A stretch of 64,000 nt of DNA from Coniella vitis. Lineage: Eukaryota; Ascomycota; Sordariomycetes; Diaporthales; Schizoparmaceae. Location: contig WUJK01000010.1 in the NCBI GenBank assembly GCA_011317545.1, positions 1,736,001-1,800,000 on the forward strand, in the 5' to 3' direction. The position numbers and the translations under genes are program-made. Shown here in pieces: positions 1 through 13,396 of this stretch. Every line of letters starts with the position of its first letter. Position 1 is the stretch's first letter. The notes under the pieces were generated by a model that saw nothing but the letters and a program-made list of their open reading frames with translations, was not told where the DNA came from and did not search any database.

Positions 1-3000
1 CTTTGTGCTCGCCATGAATCCCTTCCTAGACCTGTTGACGTTCTTGTCGTGGATCTTGATGACCGAGTTCTGGAGCTTTTCGAGCTTGGCAAGCCACTGA
101 GCCACGGGAAATCGCTGCTTGGCCGAATAAGCGCGCATCAGGGCGCGCTTGTCTTGGTCGGTTTTGAGTGCTGCCACGATCGCATGCTTGAACTGATCCA
201 GCAAGTGAGATGCCTGTAGAAAGATCAGTATCTCCGTCTTCGTAAGCTGACATTCGCGAGCTTGCTGCACGTACCTTGGTGCTTTCCACAGTGTACCACC
301 ACCCGGGCATCTGACCGAGACCGCCCACTCTCGCGCCCACACCAAGCGCGCCCTTGCGCCCAAATTCGACAGCAACCAAGCCGAAGGGTTCGTCGCGAGA
401 TGGGATCAACGCGAACTCGGCACCGCTGAATATGTAAGGCGGAAGAGCTGTGAACTCGGGCTTGCTAAACACGCGACCAGGATACTTCTCCATGAGTTTG
501 GCCAGCTTGAGAGCCGCGAATCGTCCGTAGAGATCAATCATAGGTCCGATGCACTGGATTCATCCCTGTTAGCCGCCATCCTCGATTTCGTCTTTTTATG
601 TGTTTGCGGTAGACATGTACTCACAATCAGCTGAGTCTGGGGGTATTGCTCCAGAACCCACGGAAAGATGTCTGCAATCAGATCGACCTGCACCATATGT
701 CTGTCAGTTTCCGTTCGGGCATCACCCAAGTGCTTGGCTCTGCAAAACTTACACCCTTCTGCAAACTCCAGCGACCGACAAAGACAAATAGTTCAGCCTT
801 GGGGTTCTGCTCGAGTCCTGCCCACTCCTGGGCCTGGCGCTTGAGCTCGGCACGACCCGCCTCAAATTCCTGGTCAATGGTGGGCTTTTCACCAACAGCG
901 GCGTCGACATCAAAATCGCCCGTGTCCTATCATCACGCGTGTCAGTAATCAAGTATAATGGGAGAGGAAAGAAATTTTGAAAATCTTTTATGAAAACAAC
1001 AAGACTTACAGTCGGATCAGGGTTGGGCAGCTGCCCAACCTTGGACAAGCCCCAGAAAATAGGATACCGAGCAAAAGATCGATCACCATACTTTTTCGAC
1101 ACACCAACAGCACCAAAGCCCTGTTGGTGAATGCGAAGATAGCTTGCACCGGCATGAAGAAGGTTAAAGACTGCAAGTCTACGTTAGCCACACCAACGCC
1201 CGACCAGAACAAACAACAAAAAGTTGGAGCACAATTCGTCCTTACCTGATCCGAACTGCACATAGTCCTTGACGACCTGTTCCGACAAGTTGAAAACGTC
1301 GCAAACTTCTCTGCTCTCTTCAGGTGTGCGCATCGGCCACATTCCCTGAAACTCTGCATTGTGCAGAGACAGCGCGGCGGGAATCGTCTTGGGGAGCAAG
1401 TACAAAGGGGCGCAGGCGCCATGGTAATCGTTGATATGGTATAGATCGACGGGGAATCGCTTGATGGTTTCCGCGATACATTGGTTCCTGTGTGCTATGT
1501 CAGCCTTGTCTTCTTTTCCTTTCTCCTTTGGTTTCAACAGCGGCGTATCGAAAATGTAATTCTTCCACTTACCATGCCGAGTAGTACACTGCACTCTCCA
1601 TATCGTCCATGCGAGGAGGATAGGGCTCCGCCTTGGTCTGCTTTCTAAACACAGGCGCATCCAGCAGTACGAACGTGATATTCTCCAGCTTGTGGTATTG
1701 CACCTGCACTTCATAAAACTGGCCCATGACCTTGACGTACATGGGCTCCGCGGGCGTGTCGATAGGGTAGTCAATGCCACCAGCGCACGGAACCACCCAG
1801 ATGAGATCTTGGTGTTTGAGCGCCGTACCCATCAACTGCGCCATCACACCAAGACCACCAATCTTGATCTTGATGCCCCAGTCGTCAATGTTGTACTCCA
1901 TGGTGGCGATCAGCACCTTGCGGCGCTTGTCGCCAACGGCGCCTGCTGCACCCGGTACAACGAGAAGCCGGGAGGCGTTGGCGTCCTTTTCGTTGAACAG
2001 GGTCCGCTTGGCTCGGCGCGCCAACAGAGCAACCGTGGACCCTTGCGTCACGCCAATCTCGTTGTACTTGATCTTGTAGAAGGAGCGCTTGAAGATCTCG
2101 ACGACAACAAGGGCAGAGATGATGGGAACAATCCACAAAAGAATGTACATGATCAACTGCAGCCACATGTTGCCCACAGGCACGATACCGTATCTGAGGG
2201 TTGAGTCCTGGACCACCAAGCGGTAGGCGAGATGTGGTTTGGGGGGCGCCGACGTGATATTGACAACAGTTTCAGTCAAGGAAGACGGAGGCATTCGCTC
2301 GAGGACACCGTCGCCGTCGATATCTCCGTAAATGAAGCTCTCATCGGGTAAGCCATCTGGGTTCATGCCCCAGACACTGATCTGGAAGTAAGCAGGCCAC
2401 TCGTCCATGTAGTGCCACTCCCAAAAGGACTCATCCGTGTGCTTGATGGTGTTGTCAAGACCGGAATCGTAGCCGTACTGGTTGAAAGGACCAGAAGCCC
2501 ACAGGTGGGGGAACCGCCTTGCAGCACCGTTATAGTCTGCATCAGCTTGCACGACATAGCTGCTGCTACCGAGCAACTGGTTCCAGTACTGGACGAGCAC
2601 GTGAGTGCCCTTCCATTCCTGGTCCTTGGTGCCGTTCCAAGACAGTTCAGTAATGGTGGTCTGGTGCTCGTACGGACGCCATGCGCTATATGTAGAGCCC
2701 CAGTTGGTCGAGTAGCGGTACGAGTTGGCACCTGGTGCGCTGTGCGTCAGAGTCAGAGTTCCATCCGAGGACTTGTTCAACATGGTGCTAGAATAGTTGG
2801 CAAGCGTGGGGAAGACGAGAGGGTGGTCAAGCGCGCCCACGCGCAGCAGGAAACGGTCCACGGCATTCGTCGACGAGCCCTTGTCCGCAGTCACGGCCTT
2901 GTTGACTGCCATCTGGTGGATGCCCGGGGCGAGGTTGGTGACGTTAAAGGAGCATCCCCACGCTGTAGCGATGATGGCAGTGTAGTCGGGCAGTGTATCC

Positions 3001-5713
3001 GACATGCTGCCGCACTGCACAGTCGAGGTGTCAATCGAAGGTGTAAGGCCAGACTCGGTGCTGGACGTGAAGTTGATTGCCTGCAAAAGATAATCCTGGT
3101 CCATCTCCACGTTAAAGTGTACCGACACGTTCAGCGAGATGCTATCCCCCGTGGCCAAATGCCGGGTATCATGCCCTGGCAGGAACTTGGTAATCATTGG
3201 CGGGGGCGGCACCCAGGAATCGATCGGAACGTATGCGCGGAACCCGAATCTGTCCAAGGTAACCGAGTCGTAGCAGCCATTGTACTCCGTAGACCCGTTG
3301 ATCCCAAGCTTTTCGGTGGATGCTGTGAGATTCAGCTCGTCATGCGGGAAGAACAAGTTCTTGACCGTAGTGCCGGCGTCAAACGGCGAAAGAAGCGCGG
3401 AACTGCTGTTGGAACAGTCAAATGTGTATGTATGGGTCTCGTTTCGGTTGTGATACAGCAGCCAGATCTCGGTGGCATTCTCTCCAAGGTCTTGGATTCC
3501 CAAAAACTGGTTGCGCATGACTGACCAAATGCCGGTCTCGGTGCCGACACCAGAGGATCCTGGAAGGTAAATTGTCTCGGTCTGTTTGGAGAGCTCCTCC
3601 AAGTAAAAGCCATCGGTGAGAACGGGGTATTGGTCGCGGAGGAAGTACATGTGCTTGATGACATTGCGGATTGGGTGGCTAGGGTCGCGGTGATCATATG
3701 ACACAGTATCATCGTCACAGCCCGTAAGCGAGGAATTCAGAGGCATATTGTAGTAAAGCGTCGCAGGCAAGAGGGAATAACAGCCGTGAGCTTGCCAGGC
3801 TGGGCCTGAAGCAATAGGTTGCCGTCCAAACATGTAGTTGGATGCCGTGTTGTCCAGAATGTAGAAGGCCTGCTCCTCTCCCCACAAGAGGAGAGGTATA
3901 CCGGGCATATGCAATGTGGTCATGAACTGAGCAGAGAGTTAGCCAAGAAAGCTGTAGTTCGATCGCACGACAAAAGAAGACCCAGGACTCACCAAAGCCA
4001 GAAGATTGCGTTCAATGCCATACGTGATGGAGGGCCATCGGAAGACATCTTGGTTCGAAGCACCGTACATGTGTCGAGGGTCAAACACACCGGTCTCTGC
4101 ATTGATCAAGTCATTGGACAAGAGAATCGTATTCCAAGCTGTGACAAAGTCCACAGACACGTCGTAAGCAGCAGACATATCACCGTCCATGCCCAAGAAG
4201 CGAAGAAGGTTGCGATAAATGGAATAATGGAATGCTGCGGCGTCTAGAGCATTCTGACCAGCTTCTCGAATGAAAATGTCCTTGTTCGCGGCAGTAGCAT
4301 TGGTTAGGTTGACGGCTGTTTCGATATTGTCGAGGTATTGATCTGGTTGACGGCCCCGGCCTTGAGAACACAAGAGGGTCAGTCAGTATCACGATAAAAT
4401 TGAAAAAGTGACTCGGGTATGTACCAAGATAAATAGCGCCAAAAGTATTGCCTCCAGTGATTTCTCCGGGTATGAAAAAGTTGGTTTTGTTGACCTCTCT
4501 TGCACATTTACGCATCGCTGCAGAGAACTCGCCCTCTGCGTCGACCGTAGATTGCGTCGCTTTGTCGTAACGGAACCCATCAATGTCCAACATCTGGATG
4601 GTGAGACAGGAAAAGCGAATGAGCTTTTCGCGAACCGATGGAACCCATTCGCGCAATCGGTCTTGGACGGAGGCAAACTTGGTCAGCTGTCGTCGGTAGT
4701 CGGCATACACACCAAAGGCTTCGGTGTCACCAAACTGTAGAGATGTTAGCTCGAACAGGGGGGCCGTAGAGATCAAGCGCTTGTTGAAGAACTCGCCTGG
4801 TCAAATTCTCCATCGTAACATCCTCCAAAGGTGTCGTAGACAGCTTCTCCGGCTTCAGAACCATTGGCCCAGTATAGACGCGGGAAGTTCTCGCAAGTCG
4901 AGTTGAAGGTTGTGCCAAAGTCAAAGTCAAGATATCTTCTTCCATTGGCCGCCTTCCAAACAGCTTCGTGCTCATGTGCGGGCACGAAAGGCGCAGACTT
5001 GTTCAGGTAGCCCTTGAAGCCAACCAGATCCCCCATGGTCGCAACCGTGTTATCCACAATGATATACCTGTGAGAAGCCATTAGCATATTTGGGCCATGT
5101 GGCTCGGCGTGGTTGTACAGCAAAAAGGGCTCGAGCAAGCTTCCTGAGCCGTGGCTCGTATGGAATCAAGCTAAGAGATCGTCACCCACATTCCACGGGC
5201 GTGAATTTCCTCAATCGCCTGTCTCCAGATGGTGATATTGCCGAAATGAAGGTCGAGAAGCGTGTGGTCCAAGGGAGAGTAGGCATCCGATCCCCACGGC
5301 TGGTTGATAAAAGGCGAGCCTGCCACGTACAAGGCCTTGATACCAAAGCCTTGAATGTAGTCCAGGCTGTCGGCCAAACCCTGGATGTCACCACCAAACC
5401 GAAGCTGTGTGCCCATGACGTCTTGCTCAAAGACCGTATCGTTGGCATTGTCGTTGCTGGGGTCGCCGTTAACGTATCGATCGAGGAAGAGCGTGTAGAA
5501 TGGGATGCGCCATTGGTCGGGTGAGGGAGTGAATGTGTGGTTTTCCCATTTTCCAGAATAATCCAACGGATTGGTAGCGTTTTCGTTCTGGTTCAAATTG
5601 TAGTCGACGAATACCGGGTCATACTGGAGAGCCACGCACGATAGGACCAAGTGGCTCACCAGAAGAGCGAGTGTCTTTGGGACGAACATATTGGCAGGCC
5701 CCAAACGCGCCAA
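1..5713 (-). CDS. ags1: cell wall alpha-1,3-glucan synthase (3' end outside window)
   Basis: Membrane enzyme that makes cell-wall alpha-1,3-glucan. Eleven exons fit in phase: 5713-5190, 5067-4797, 4734-4425, 4360-3993, 3926-1573, 1487-1246, 1170-1010, 926-753, 687-625, 553-275 and 213-1, giving 1653 codons; family members have about 2400 residues, so the C-terminal multi-pass transport domain lies off the left edge. After a signal peptide (MFVPKTLALL, so ATG 5689 is an alternative start) comes a GH13 amylase-like domain with DGFRYDKATQ (nucleophile Asp), a following PGEITGGN (acid/base Glu) and YDHRDPSHP. One membrane helix (around MYILLWIVPIISALVVVEIF) precedes a GT5 synthase domain with IKIGGLGVMAQL, SLHNAEFQG and the PFGLVAVEFG acceptor-side motif. 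Intron 2 (4796-4735) starts with GC instead of GT. Intron positions were fixed by matching remembered family sequence across each junction. Identity is very secure. Confidence 0.96.
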
Positions 5714-8700
5714 ATCACCTCATCAGACGCTCAATTATCCTACAACCCGTTGGACACGCATAAAGAGACCAAAGACAAGGAGATTGAATCAGACGCCAGC
5801 TAGAGCGACTCTGTCAAACCGCTCTGTTAAAGATAAGCCTCCACTGGATGAGAAAGAAAAAGCAAGAACCAAAAGCGATTGACAGCACAAACGAGTGACT
5901 GATGACCCACGAGAGGATAGAAGGGAGAGAAAGCGGTGCTTCTCCAGATGCTAATAGCCGACCTCCAATGGCAAGATAAAGGGTGGGCGGGCGAACCGGT
6001 TTTGTTGCCACACACATCTTCAAAGGACAAGATACTCGCCATACTATGTACTACACATGTGTATCTTCAGCTTGAAACCGGAACATGGATCTTGGTGGAT
6101 GTACCCAACACTGCCAACGAGTCGCTGGACTTCCCAGTGTCCCAGTATTCGAGGTTGACCCACCGCAGCCGCAGGATACGAGGTCGGACACCATGAGATG
6201 CAGGAGGGTAGGGTACCTCTACATGACACTCGAGTACTGTGTAGTATTGCATTGTACACGAGCCCACGGCGATCAGGGCATCGTGGAGACTGCTGAACCT
6301 AGCATGCTGTCGAGATAAGCTAAGATATGAGGACGCCCACGGAAGTGCACCTTGACGCCGTGGCCCCATCCACCTTGCTCGACCGCCGGCACTGTTGGGT
6401 TTCCTGCGGGTGGTGGAACCTGCTAGTGTGGAGCCCACACAGCCATGACAGCGAGGCGGTTCAAGGCAAGGACGGATAAGAGGAGGAGGCTGTACTATAG
6501 TACCGCACAAACACCTACTATGTAGGGGCGAGCGCGGCCCGAGCTTCATACGTTTGTTTTGCTGGTCGCGATGCCATGCATGAGCCATGACTAGCCTTTG
6601 GGTCTTGTTAGCTCTATTCCGCACAGGATCTGGTGGTGTCAACGGGGTAAGCGAAAGTCTGCCAGGCGAGCGCAGGAAAATCCAACAGGCCAGCGGAATC
6701 TGGCGTGCAGAAGAAGAAACCGCCGCCGCCATTAAGTTTGGAGCGAACAAATGGCGTGTATCTCGAGAAGGAACTGGCTATTCTGCCACGGGCAACGGCA
6801 CTTGGCACGTTCTAAGCCAGACATGATCGCCTCGAGAGCTAGCTACTATGAGAGCCTGTGTCTCGGGAGGTTTTCTGGAAGTTGCAGAACAATGCCGGGG
6901 CATGCTTCCACCCTGCCACCGTACGGCTGGTGCTGCGTCTGATAGTTGATGGCGGTATGACCTTGCCCTTTTCTTCTTCTTTCTTCTCTTTTCGTTCTTC
7001 TCTAGCGTCGAGTACACAGTACGGTGAACCGGGCCAGCATGAGAGCAAAACGACGTCACAGGCGCCAGCGCCAGCGTGTGCCGAGTACGATGTGGGCTCT
7101 GGCGACAGCATTTGACCGGGTAACAAGCCGTTGGGACCGTCGGGTCCAGCCCTGCAGGCGAAAAAAGCTTTTTGCTTGGTCTAGTTGGTGGGTCGCCGCA
7201 TTGCAAGGCTGTGGATGACCACGCAACTGACGGGGATCTACTAGCAAGACAGTAGGCGCCAAGAGCCAAGAGCCTCAACCTTATTCAGGGGATTTCGTAT
7301 TACCCATCGGTGCCACAGATTGCATATCTCTGCATACTACTCTAGTATGTAGCTGAGATGGACGTTGGTAGCATTTGACCGCAACTCCAGAGCGCCACCC
7401 GGACGATATCGTGATTGGAACAGACGGTGGGGGCCTGCTGCTAATTTTGGACTCGAGAAAAGAAGGGCGGATAAGGGTCGAGAAAGATTATGCCAACGAG
7501 CGAAGGCTGTCGATCAGCTACGATAGAGGACGGGAATGTTCCAAGGTTGTTATGGTATTTTCTAGAGGTACCATCACTTGTCAGCATAGCCCTTGCAAAT
7601 GACGGTTCATGCACGGGATTGTCCTTGTTGCTTGTCGGGTCGAACATGGTCCAATATCGGGTCGTATCTGCAGAGTACATGGCCTTCTGTCGACATTCGC
7701 ATGGTACCCGATATCCAGCGATTACCATTCATCCACTACTGCATAGTACTCACAGGCCATTGGCCGCGACGGTCCATCGTGTACGCAGCAATCGGATTCG
7801 AGTTGTGCTTTTTGTGGGTTGGCTTTTACTGGACAAGGGGAGTGCCTTGTACAGAGTAGGCTCCAAGAAATGCTATGCCTGCAAAACTGTGTACACGCAG
7901 CCGTGAATGCACCGTATGGGCCTTGCAGTCGTTGTGCTTTCGGGAGACGTTCCTTGAGATGTCAGGCTGGCCAGCTGGAGCTCAAGTAATTAGCATGCGA
8001 CACGCCACAGACTTTACTATAGTATTAGCACAGTAAGTAGTGAGGTTTTGCGCAAATTGCCATCCTAGCACACGTCGACACTGTCTTGCTCGGTAGCCGG
8101 CGAGTTACATATCTCGTACTGGCCCCAAAACCATACCGTACTATGCATGTGTCTCTACCCAAGCTCTGCGGCTTTTCTTGCACAGAGTGAACAAGCCGGT
8201 AACGCGGCGATTCCGGCTGTGGCTTGTGCCATTGGGTCCCTTGGTGTAAATTATAGTACATAGTAGTATGCCAGGCTGCCAGGGCAGAAACAGGGCCTTG
8301 CCACCGGGAGAAACAAGGCGCAAGTGGAGTCTGCTGGTGAGGCTCTCACGGTCGGCTTCCGCCAGACGAGGTGGTGCTCGACGCATTGCAGAGGCTGTGC
8401 TGAGAGCTTCATTCAGGAGCAGAAGCCGCGGAGATGCTGCGCCATGCTGGGTTTTCCTCGTCCACTTTTCAGGCCTGGGGAAGATGGTGATGACCATGTG
8501 TGCCGAATTGAATCGGCTACGCGAACTGCCAGCTCAAAGCTGCGAGGTATTGAGCCTGGAGCAAGGAGGCGACCTGCTTGTTGCTTGGCCATCGAGGCTA
8601 TCCAGAGAAACGAAATACCATACGGGGATTGTGAGCGACATCCACATACATGATACGGACAAGCGAGCAACGGATGGTGGGCTGGTCAGGGAGAATAATG

Positions 8701-10482
8701 CCGGCGTCAGTGGTTGCAAAGATCCTGAACCGCTAGCACGGCCCAGGACCCATCGCCCACGATCAAGTACCGCTACCTGGAAGCAAAACCCTAACCCGCA
8801 GCCACATCCGTGGCCAAGCCTTTTTGTGGCGTGCCCTTGACGCCGCAGCTCTCCTTGGTCTTCAAGGCCCGCAACACCAGACGCACTCAGCTCCACCTCG
8901 TCACCACTTTTTCCATATATCTCTTGCACATTTTGACGCCTCGCAGCCACATCTTATTTATCTTGCACCTAAGCAAACAGAAAGGAATGCTCGCCAGACT
9001 CCTTCAATCTTGGGAAACACCTACCACCAGCGCCGACGAAGGACCCCGCTAGCCAAAGATGCGATTTCGAACCGCCCAAAACAGCCCCGCTAGGTCAATC
9101 AATCCAGGCCTGGCCGCTCAAAGCGCTGTCTTCACTTGGATCTGCGTTCCAGTGTAAAATGACGTCCCCTAACCGCTGTAGCAGTTGCCTTGACATATCC
9201 ACTTTCTTAGCCAGATGCGAATGCTTGTTGTGCAGCTCGAGAGCAGAAGCAAAAAGAACCGCCCATGCAACTCTACTATCACAAAAATATCTGCTTTTTC
9301 ATTCGCTGGAGGCGCGTGCCAAGGCCGTCCACAGAGCGTTGCGGAGTACGTACGCGTGTGTACCGTCACGACGAGCAGCTCGGCTGATCGGTGGGGCCCA
9401 CGTTGCGCCGAGAGGCTGAAGAACACGCAACGGCCCGGCAGAGGGACCAATAGCGCTGCTCGAGCGCACGTCAGCCGCCGTCCTATGCCACGACACCCAT
9501 GGCAAACAGAAAAAAAAAAAAAAATCAAACAAAATACTATGAAGACAGGCTCTCTGTCGAATTTTGGTCCAGCGACTTTTCACCAAGAGATTCTCTTCGC
9601 TTGAGCTGATCCGTGCCTATGCTCCTCGAAAAGTCGGGGTTTGCAGGTGTATGTCACGCTCTCGTGGGAAGAAGAACGTGCGAGACGGGTGTTGCTGAGA
9701 ACAAAACCCCAGCGGTGATCACGACGAACAGGAACCCCGGGTGTGGCCCCCATGCACACTGCTGATGGTGACGACGCCGGCAGCCAACAGACCCCCACGA
9801 GGATATGCATGCACTCGGGACCACGGGGCCTGGGCCTGCGGATACTCGATGGCAAGGGTCAAGTACCTCGATGTGCTATATCTACCGGGTACATTGTATA
9901 TATAGCAACAGCTCCAGAGTTGGATGGGATTCATCATAGGGATGCACCTTGCACGTCTACTATGCAAGCCCATGGGTATATTGAGCACTGTGGCTGGGCT
10001 ATTATGGGAGGCTGAGGTCATTCAGGCCCTCAAGCAGCAACACTCTGGAGCATGGCGCCCATGCACTTTTCTGGTGACTGGCCCTGCTAAGGTTCAGGGT
10101 TTATGAGCAATAAGGGCTTCTCGTGGCTTGATATTGAAACTGTGTTGAAGTGTTTGACCAGTGGTCTCACGGCTATCGAAATGTCAGGGTTACACATGGC
10201 TTTGGCAGAGGCATGGAAGTAAATGCTTCCCTCGCAACGTTACAGTAACTGGACCTCAGCTATGAGCTTCTCTGGCTAGTGGAATGATCTTGTTTCTTTC
10301 CAATACATCGATAGCCTTCTCGGCTGCTCATAAAGCACTCGAACCATTCATCCTCGACGGCTGACTTGCAGTGCAGAACCCCAAACCGAACAAGACTTGC
10401 ACATCGACAGAACTCAACAACACACACAAAGACCCTCGCCCATAAAACACAACTCCCCACCAGCAGTCCACAGCCTCGCGCT
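5714..10482. other. gene-free region upstream of the glucan synthase
   Basis: About 4.8 kb between the glucan synthase start and the 3' end of the bZIP gene. Open frames here (for example 6067-6750 minus and 8268-8840 plus) have no recognisable domain, signal peptide or splice pattern and look like chance frames. The stretch holds several copies of the ACTATGTA-type motif (6042, 6517, 8257), a perfect palindrome GTACTATAGTAC at 6492-6503, and an A14 run near 9511. The nearest 1-2 kb is presumably promoter and 5' UTR of the glucan synthase. Confidence 0.6.
6492..6503. repeat. 12-bp perfect palindrome GTACTATAGTAC
   Basis: Self-complementary dodecamer followed 13 bp later by CTACTATGTAG. It belongs to the GTAC/ACTATGTA-rich motif family scattered through non-coding parts of this window. 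Function unknown. Confidence 0.6.
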
Positions 10483-11624
10483 TCACTCCACCTCCCAAAC
10501 AAGGTCTTCATCGCCCCTCTGCCGCCTGTACCGATTCGTTGACAGCAATAGATCCTTACACCCTTTGAGGAGAAAGCCATACTTGCGCACAAACCCCTCC
10601 GTCACCTCCCACCCGCCCGCCTCCCACGGCGTCGTCCACACAATCATCCTCGCATCGCGTTCATCGTCGCCATCCCATCGTGGCAAAGGCTGCACCCGTC
10701 GCCGCCGCCGCTGCTGCTGCCCAGCCTTGGCGGCGCCACACAACCCGCGCAGCAAGTCCCCGCAGATCTGGTCCTGGTGGAGACGGCCCTGCTGCACCGC
10801 GACGATGGCGTTGTCGCGCATCTGCGGCGAGGGAAACATGTCGATCCACATTTCGTGAGGTGTTGCTCGTTGCATGTCTGTGAACTGCAACGACGTGGGC
10901 AACTTCTGATGGAGGCATGTTGCTTGTGGGCCGGGAAAGAGGGGCGGTTGGGGCGTGAGAAAGCACGCCGAGTCTGGCATTTGCGGCACCTGGAAGAGCG
11001 ACAGGATGTGGATGTTTGTTAGTGTCGCGCGGTAGACATTATACTCGATGATCGGGATGAGGTGGTCCGAGGAGAGCGGGAAGACGTTTTGGAATAAGTT
11101 GTGGTAGGGTTGGTCGAGGGCCAACCGGGAGAAGGGGTGAACAGGCCCCTTGAAGACGCGGGCTAGGTTCGGTGGTGCTTGCGATGTAGGTGTCTCGAGG
11201 GCTGCTTGTGTGTTGATTTGCTCAAAGGCTGGGTATTGCTGTTTGTGCTGTTGCTGTTGCTGCTGCTGCTGCCGTTTTTGTTGCTCGGCTGCCTTGCGTT
11301 GCCCTATGCAGATATTCAGGTAAGCCAGTGACTCTCCCCCTTCGAAAACAGAAACTGCTCACCCACACCTCGGTCCAACCGTCAACCCACATCTACACAG
11401 ATATCCTCCCTCTCAGCCTCGTCGACAGGGAAAGCCCAGGGAGGGGGGGGGGCGGTTAGGGAGAGCGTGGTAGAGAAGGGTGGGTGTGTTTGTATTAGAC
11501 CGGCAACAGGGTACATACGATGCGCTCGCACATTCAACCTCGTCTGCCTCTTCCTCCGCTCAGCCCTATCCTTCAATCCCGACCAGTCATCGTCGGGCTG
11601 CGTGGCGTGCTCGAGCGCACGCAT
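10483..11624 (-). CDS. bZIP transcription factor with DUF3425 domain
   Basis: Probable nuclear DNA-binding regulator. Two exons, 11624-11519 and 11303-10483, joined by a 215-bp intron (GTATGT...CATAG), give 308 residues; an in-frame ATG at 11720 would add 32 residues at the N terminus. The splice falls inside the basic region and restores DWSGLKDRAERRKRQTRLN followed by VRAHRQRKAAEQQ, the usual fungal bZIP pattern. A polyglutamine tract follows. The C-terminal part is a DUF3425 domain: NVFPLSSDHLIPIIEYNVYR, a TPHEMWIDMFPSPQMRDN block, and the closing WTTPWEAGGWEVTEGFVRKY and KDLLLSTNRYRR. A run of five arginines sits in a loop before the closing block. The leucine-zipper part is short and weak, as is common in this family. 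Target genes cannot be deduced. The identification rests on both the basic region and the DUF3425 signature. Confidence 0.88.
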
Positions 11625-11720
11625 GGGAACTACTGCCACGCGGTGCTGGTGCGGTCCCGGGTGGTTGGTTTCGCCATGGCCCCGGCTGCGGGGGCAAGGC
11701 GGCATTTGTACCGAGATCAT

Positions 11721-13396
11721 ATTGGGTGGGTGTGTGTGTGTGTTTGTGTGGGCGTGAATGTCTTGTGGCTGCTGCTGCTGCTGCTGCTGCTGTGCTGTAA
11801 AGTACCGCCACGGTCAGTCTTCTTGACCTGTCCCCTAGATGTAGTTCATTGTACTATACCAACAATTCAATCACGTCCCCTTTTTTTGATTTTGGTAAGG
11901 GAGAACAACAAAAAAAGAAAGGTTATCTCCTCACTATGCAACAGGCTTACAAGCCGAGCCGGGATCTTCTTGTACCTTTTATATACGGGGTTATATATAT
12001 GTCATAGTATATGTAGTCATAATTCATGCTTTGACACAAAAAAAATTGGATTGTAAACTGCAGAAAGAAGGAGGATTTTCTCTGGATTTGGCTTGGGTTT
12101 GGGGGGCTTTAAAACCAGCAAAATACTCGCTCAGTTGGTTGTGTTAGTCGGTCGGTTAGTCAGTCAGTCAGTCAATCAATCTCGCCTTTCAGCCCATATA
12201 TTTATTGTTCCTGGCTGTCCGAACAACCCCCCCTTGCCTTTATGCAACCGGCTTACAGCGCTAGGCTTAGACGGGGATGGTATAGGATGCTTCTTTAGTA
12301 CATAGTAGTAGTCCCAAGCGAGACTTCGTCCCACGCCTCTTTTTTTTTTTTTTTTTTTTTTAATTCTTCTTCTTTTCATTCACTCTTCACTCTTGAAAAT
12401 CAAAGCATATACCAATCTATTTTACAATATCCTTATATTAGAAACTTGGAAAAATAAATCCAACCGTGTGTAGGTAAGAAGTTTGTATCGCTAAAAAAAA
12501 GGTGCACCGGGGGGGGGGGTCGAGTGGAGAATTATACTAATATTTTAGGATTCCAAATAGCATTTGTACAGAAAAGATAGATAGATAGACCATCACATCT
12601 AATAGGAAACCTCTCTAGTATTCATTACAAGAAGATGGCCGAGATCCAAAAAAGATTATGCGAAAAAAGTGGCACCGGTAGGTAGGGTCATTTGTATAGA
12701 TGAATGAGTTTATGCTTTTTTTCTCTTTCACCTCCTTCCTAGGACCACAAAAAAGATATATAAAAGTTCGTAACTGTCACACAACATCTTGCAACACAAC
12801 AACCGATCTCTATTTTATATATATCTAGGTCATCTAACCCTACTATATAGTCTATATCCGATCGACACTACCTACCCAATAGCGCAAATCTTTTTCATAC
12901 ATTCATCGAAATGTTGCCCAGCTCATCATCATTTGCCCACATCTCCGCTGCCTGTCTATCCCAGCTGGCGTGAAGAATAAACTCATCACGCCGACATTCT
13001 TCTCCCTTTCCTATACCACTCTCACTCACCATCACCAAGCGGCTATCCTATCGAACCTCCAACCTCAATGCATCATACTGCACATAAATACTCCTCGGCA
13101 ATACTGCACTTTCATAGTCTGTCGCGTTGTGAGGAAGGCTGAGTATCATCTCATTGTTGCCCGTCTTCGCTCCCCTCTCCTTTCCTGCTGTCGTGACATG
13201 TGCGCCAGTGTCGATGTTATTGTCCCTAGCACCACCTGTCCGAAGATGACTTGTTGGAAACGTCCACTTATTAGCAAGGTGGTAGCATGTGATTGCGCTG
13301 CGGACACCGCATGACGAGGATTGGTAGTATCTGGACAAAAAGGGCCGTCAGTCAAAGTGACGGAATCACTGTATCTTGAAGAGATAAGAAAACAGC
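11721..13396. other. intergenic region with microsatellites
   Basis: No gene recognised between the bZIP 5' end and the lyase 3' end. Contains a (CTG)n run near 11771-11792, CAGT repeats near 12155-12175, a T21 tract at about 12341-12361, a G10 run near 12510, and one TACATAGT copy at 12299. AT-rich stretches at 11990-12020 and 12820-12860 could be promoter or 3' UTR sequence. Confidence 0.55.

Noticed and set aside
6067..6750. 227-codon frame, minus strand
   Set aside because: No domain, signal or splice context; irregular Cys/Arg/Pro/Ser composition typical of chance frames in GC-rich DNA.
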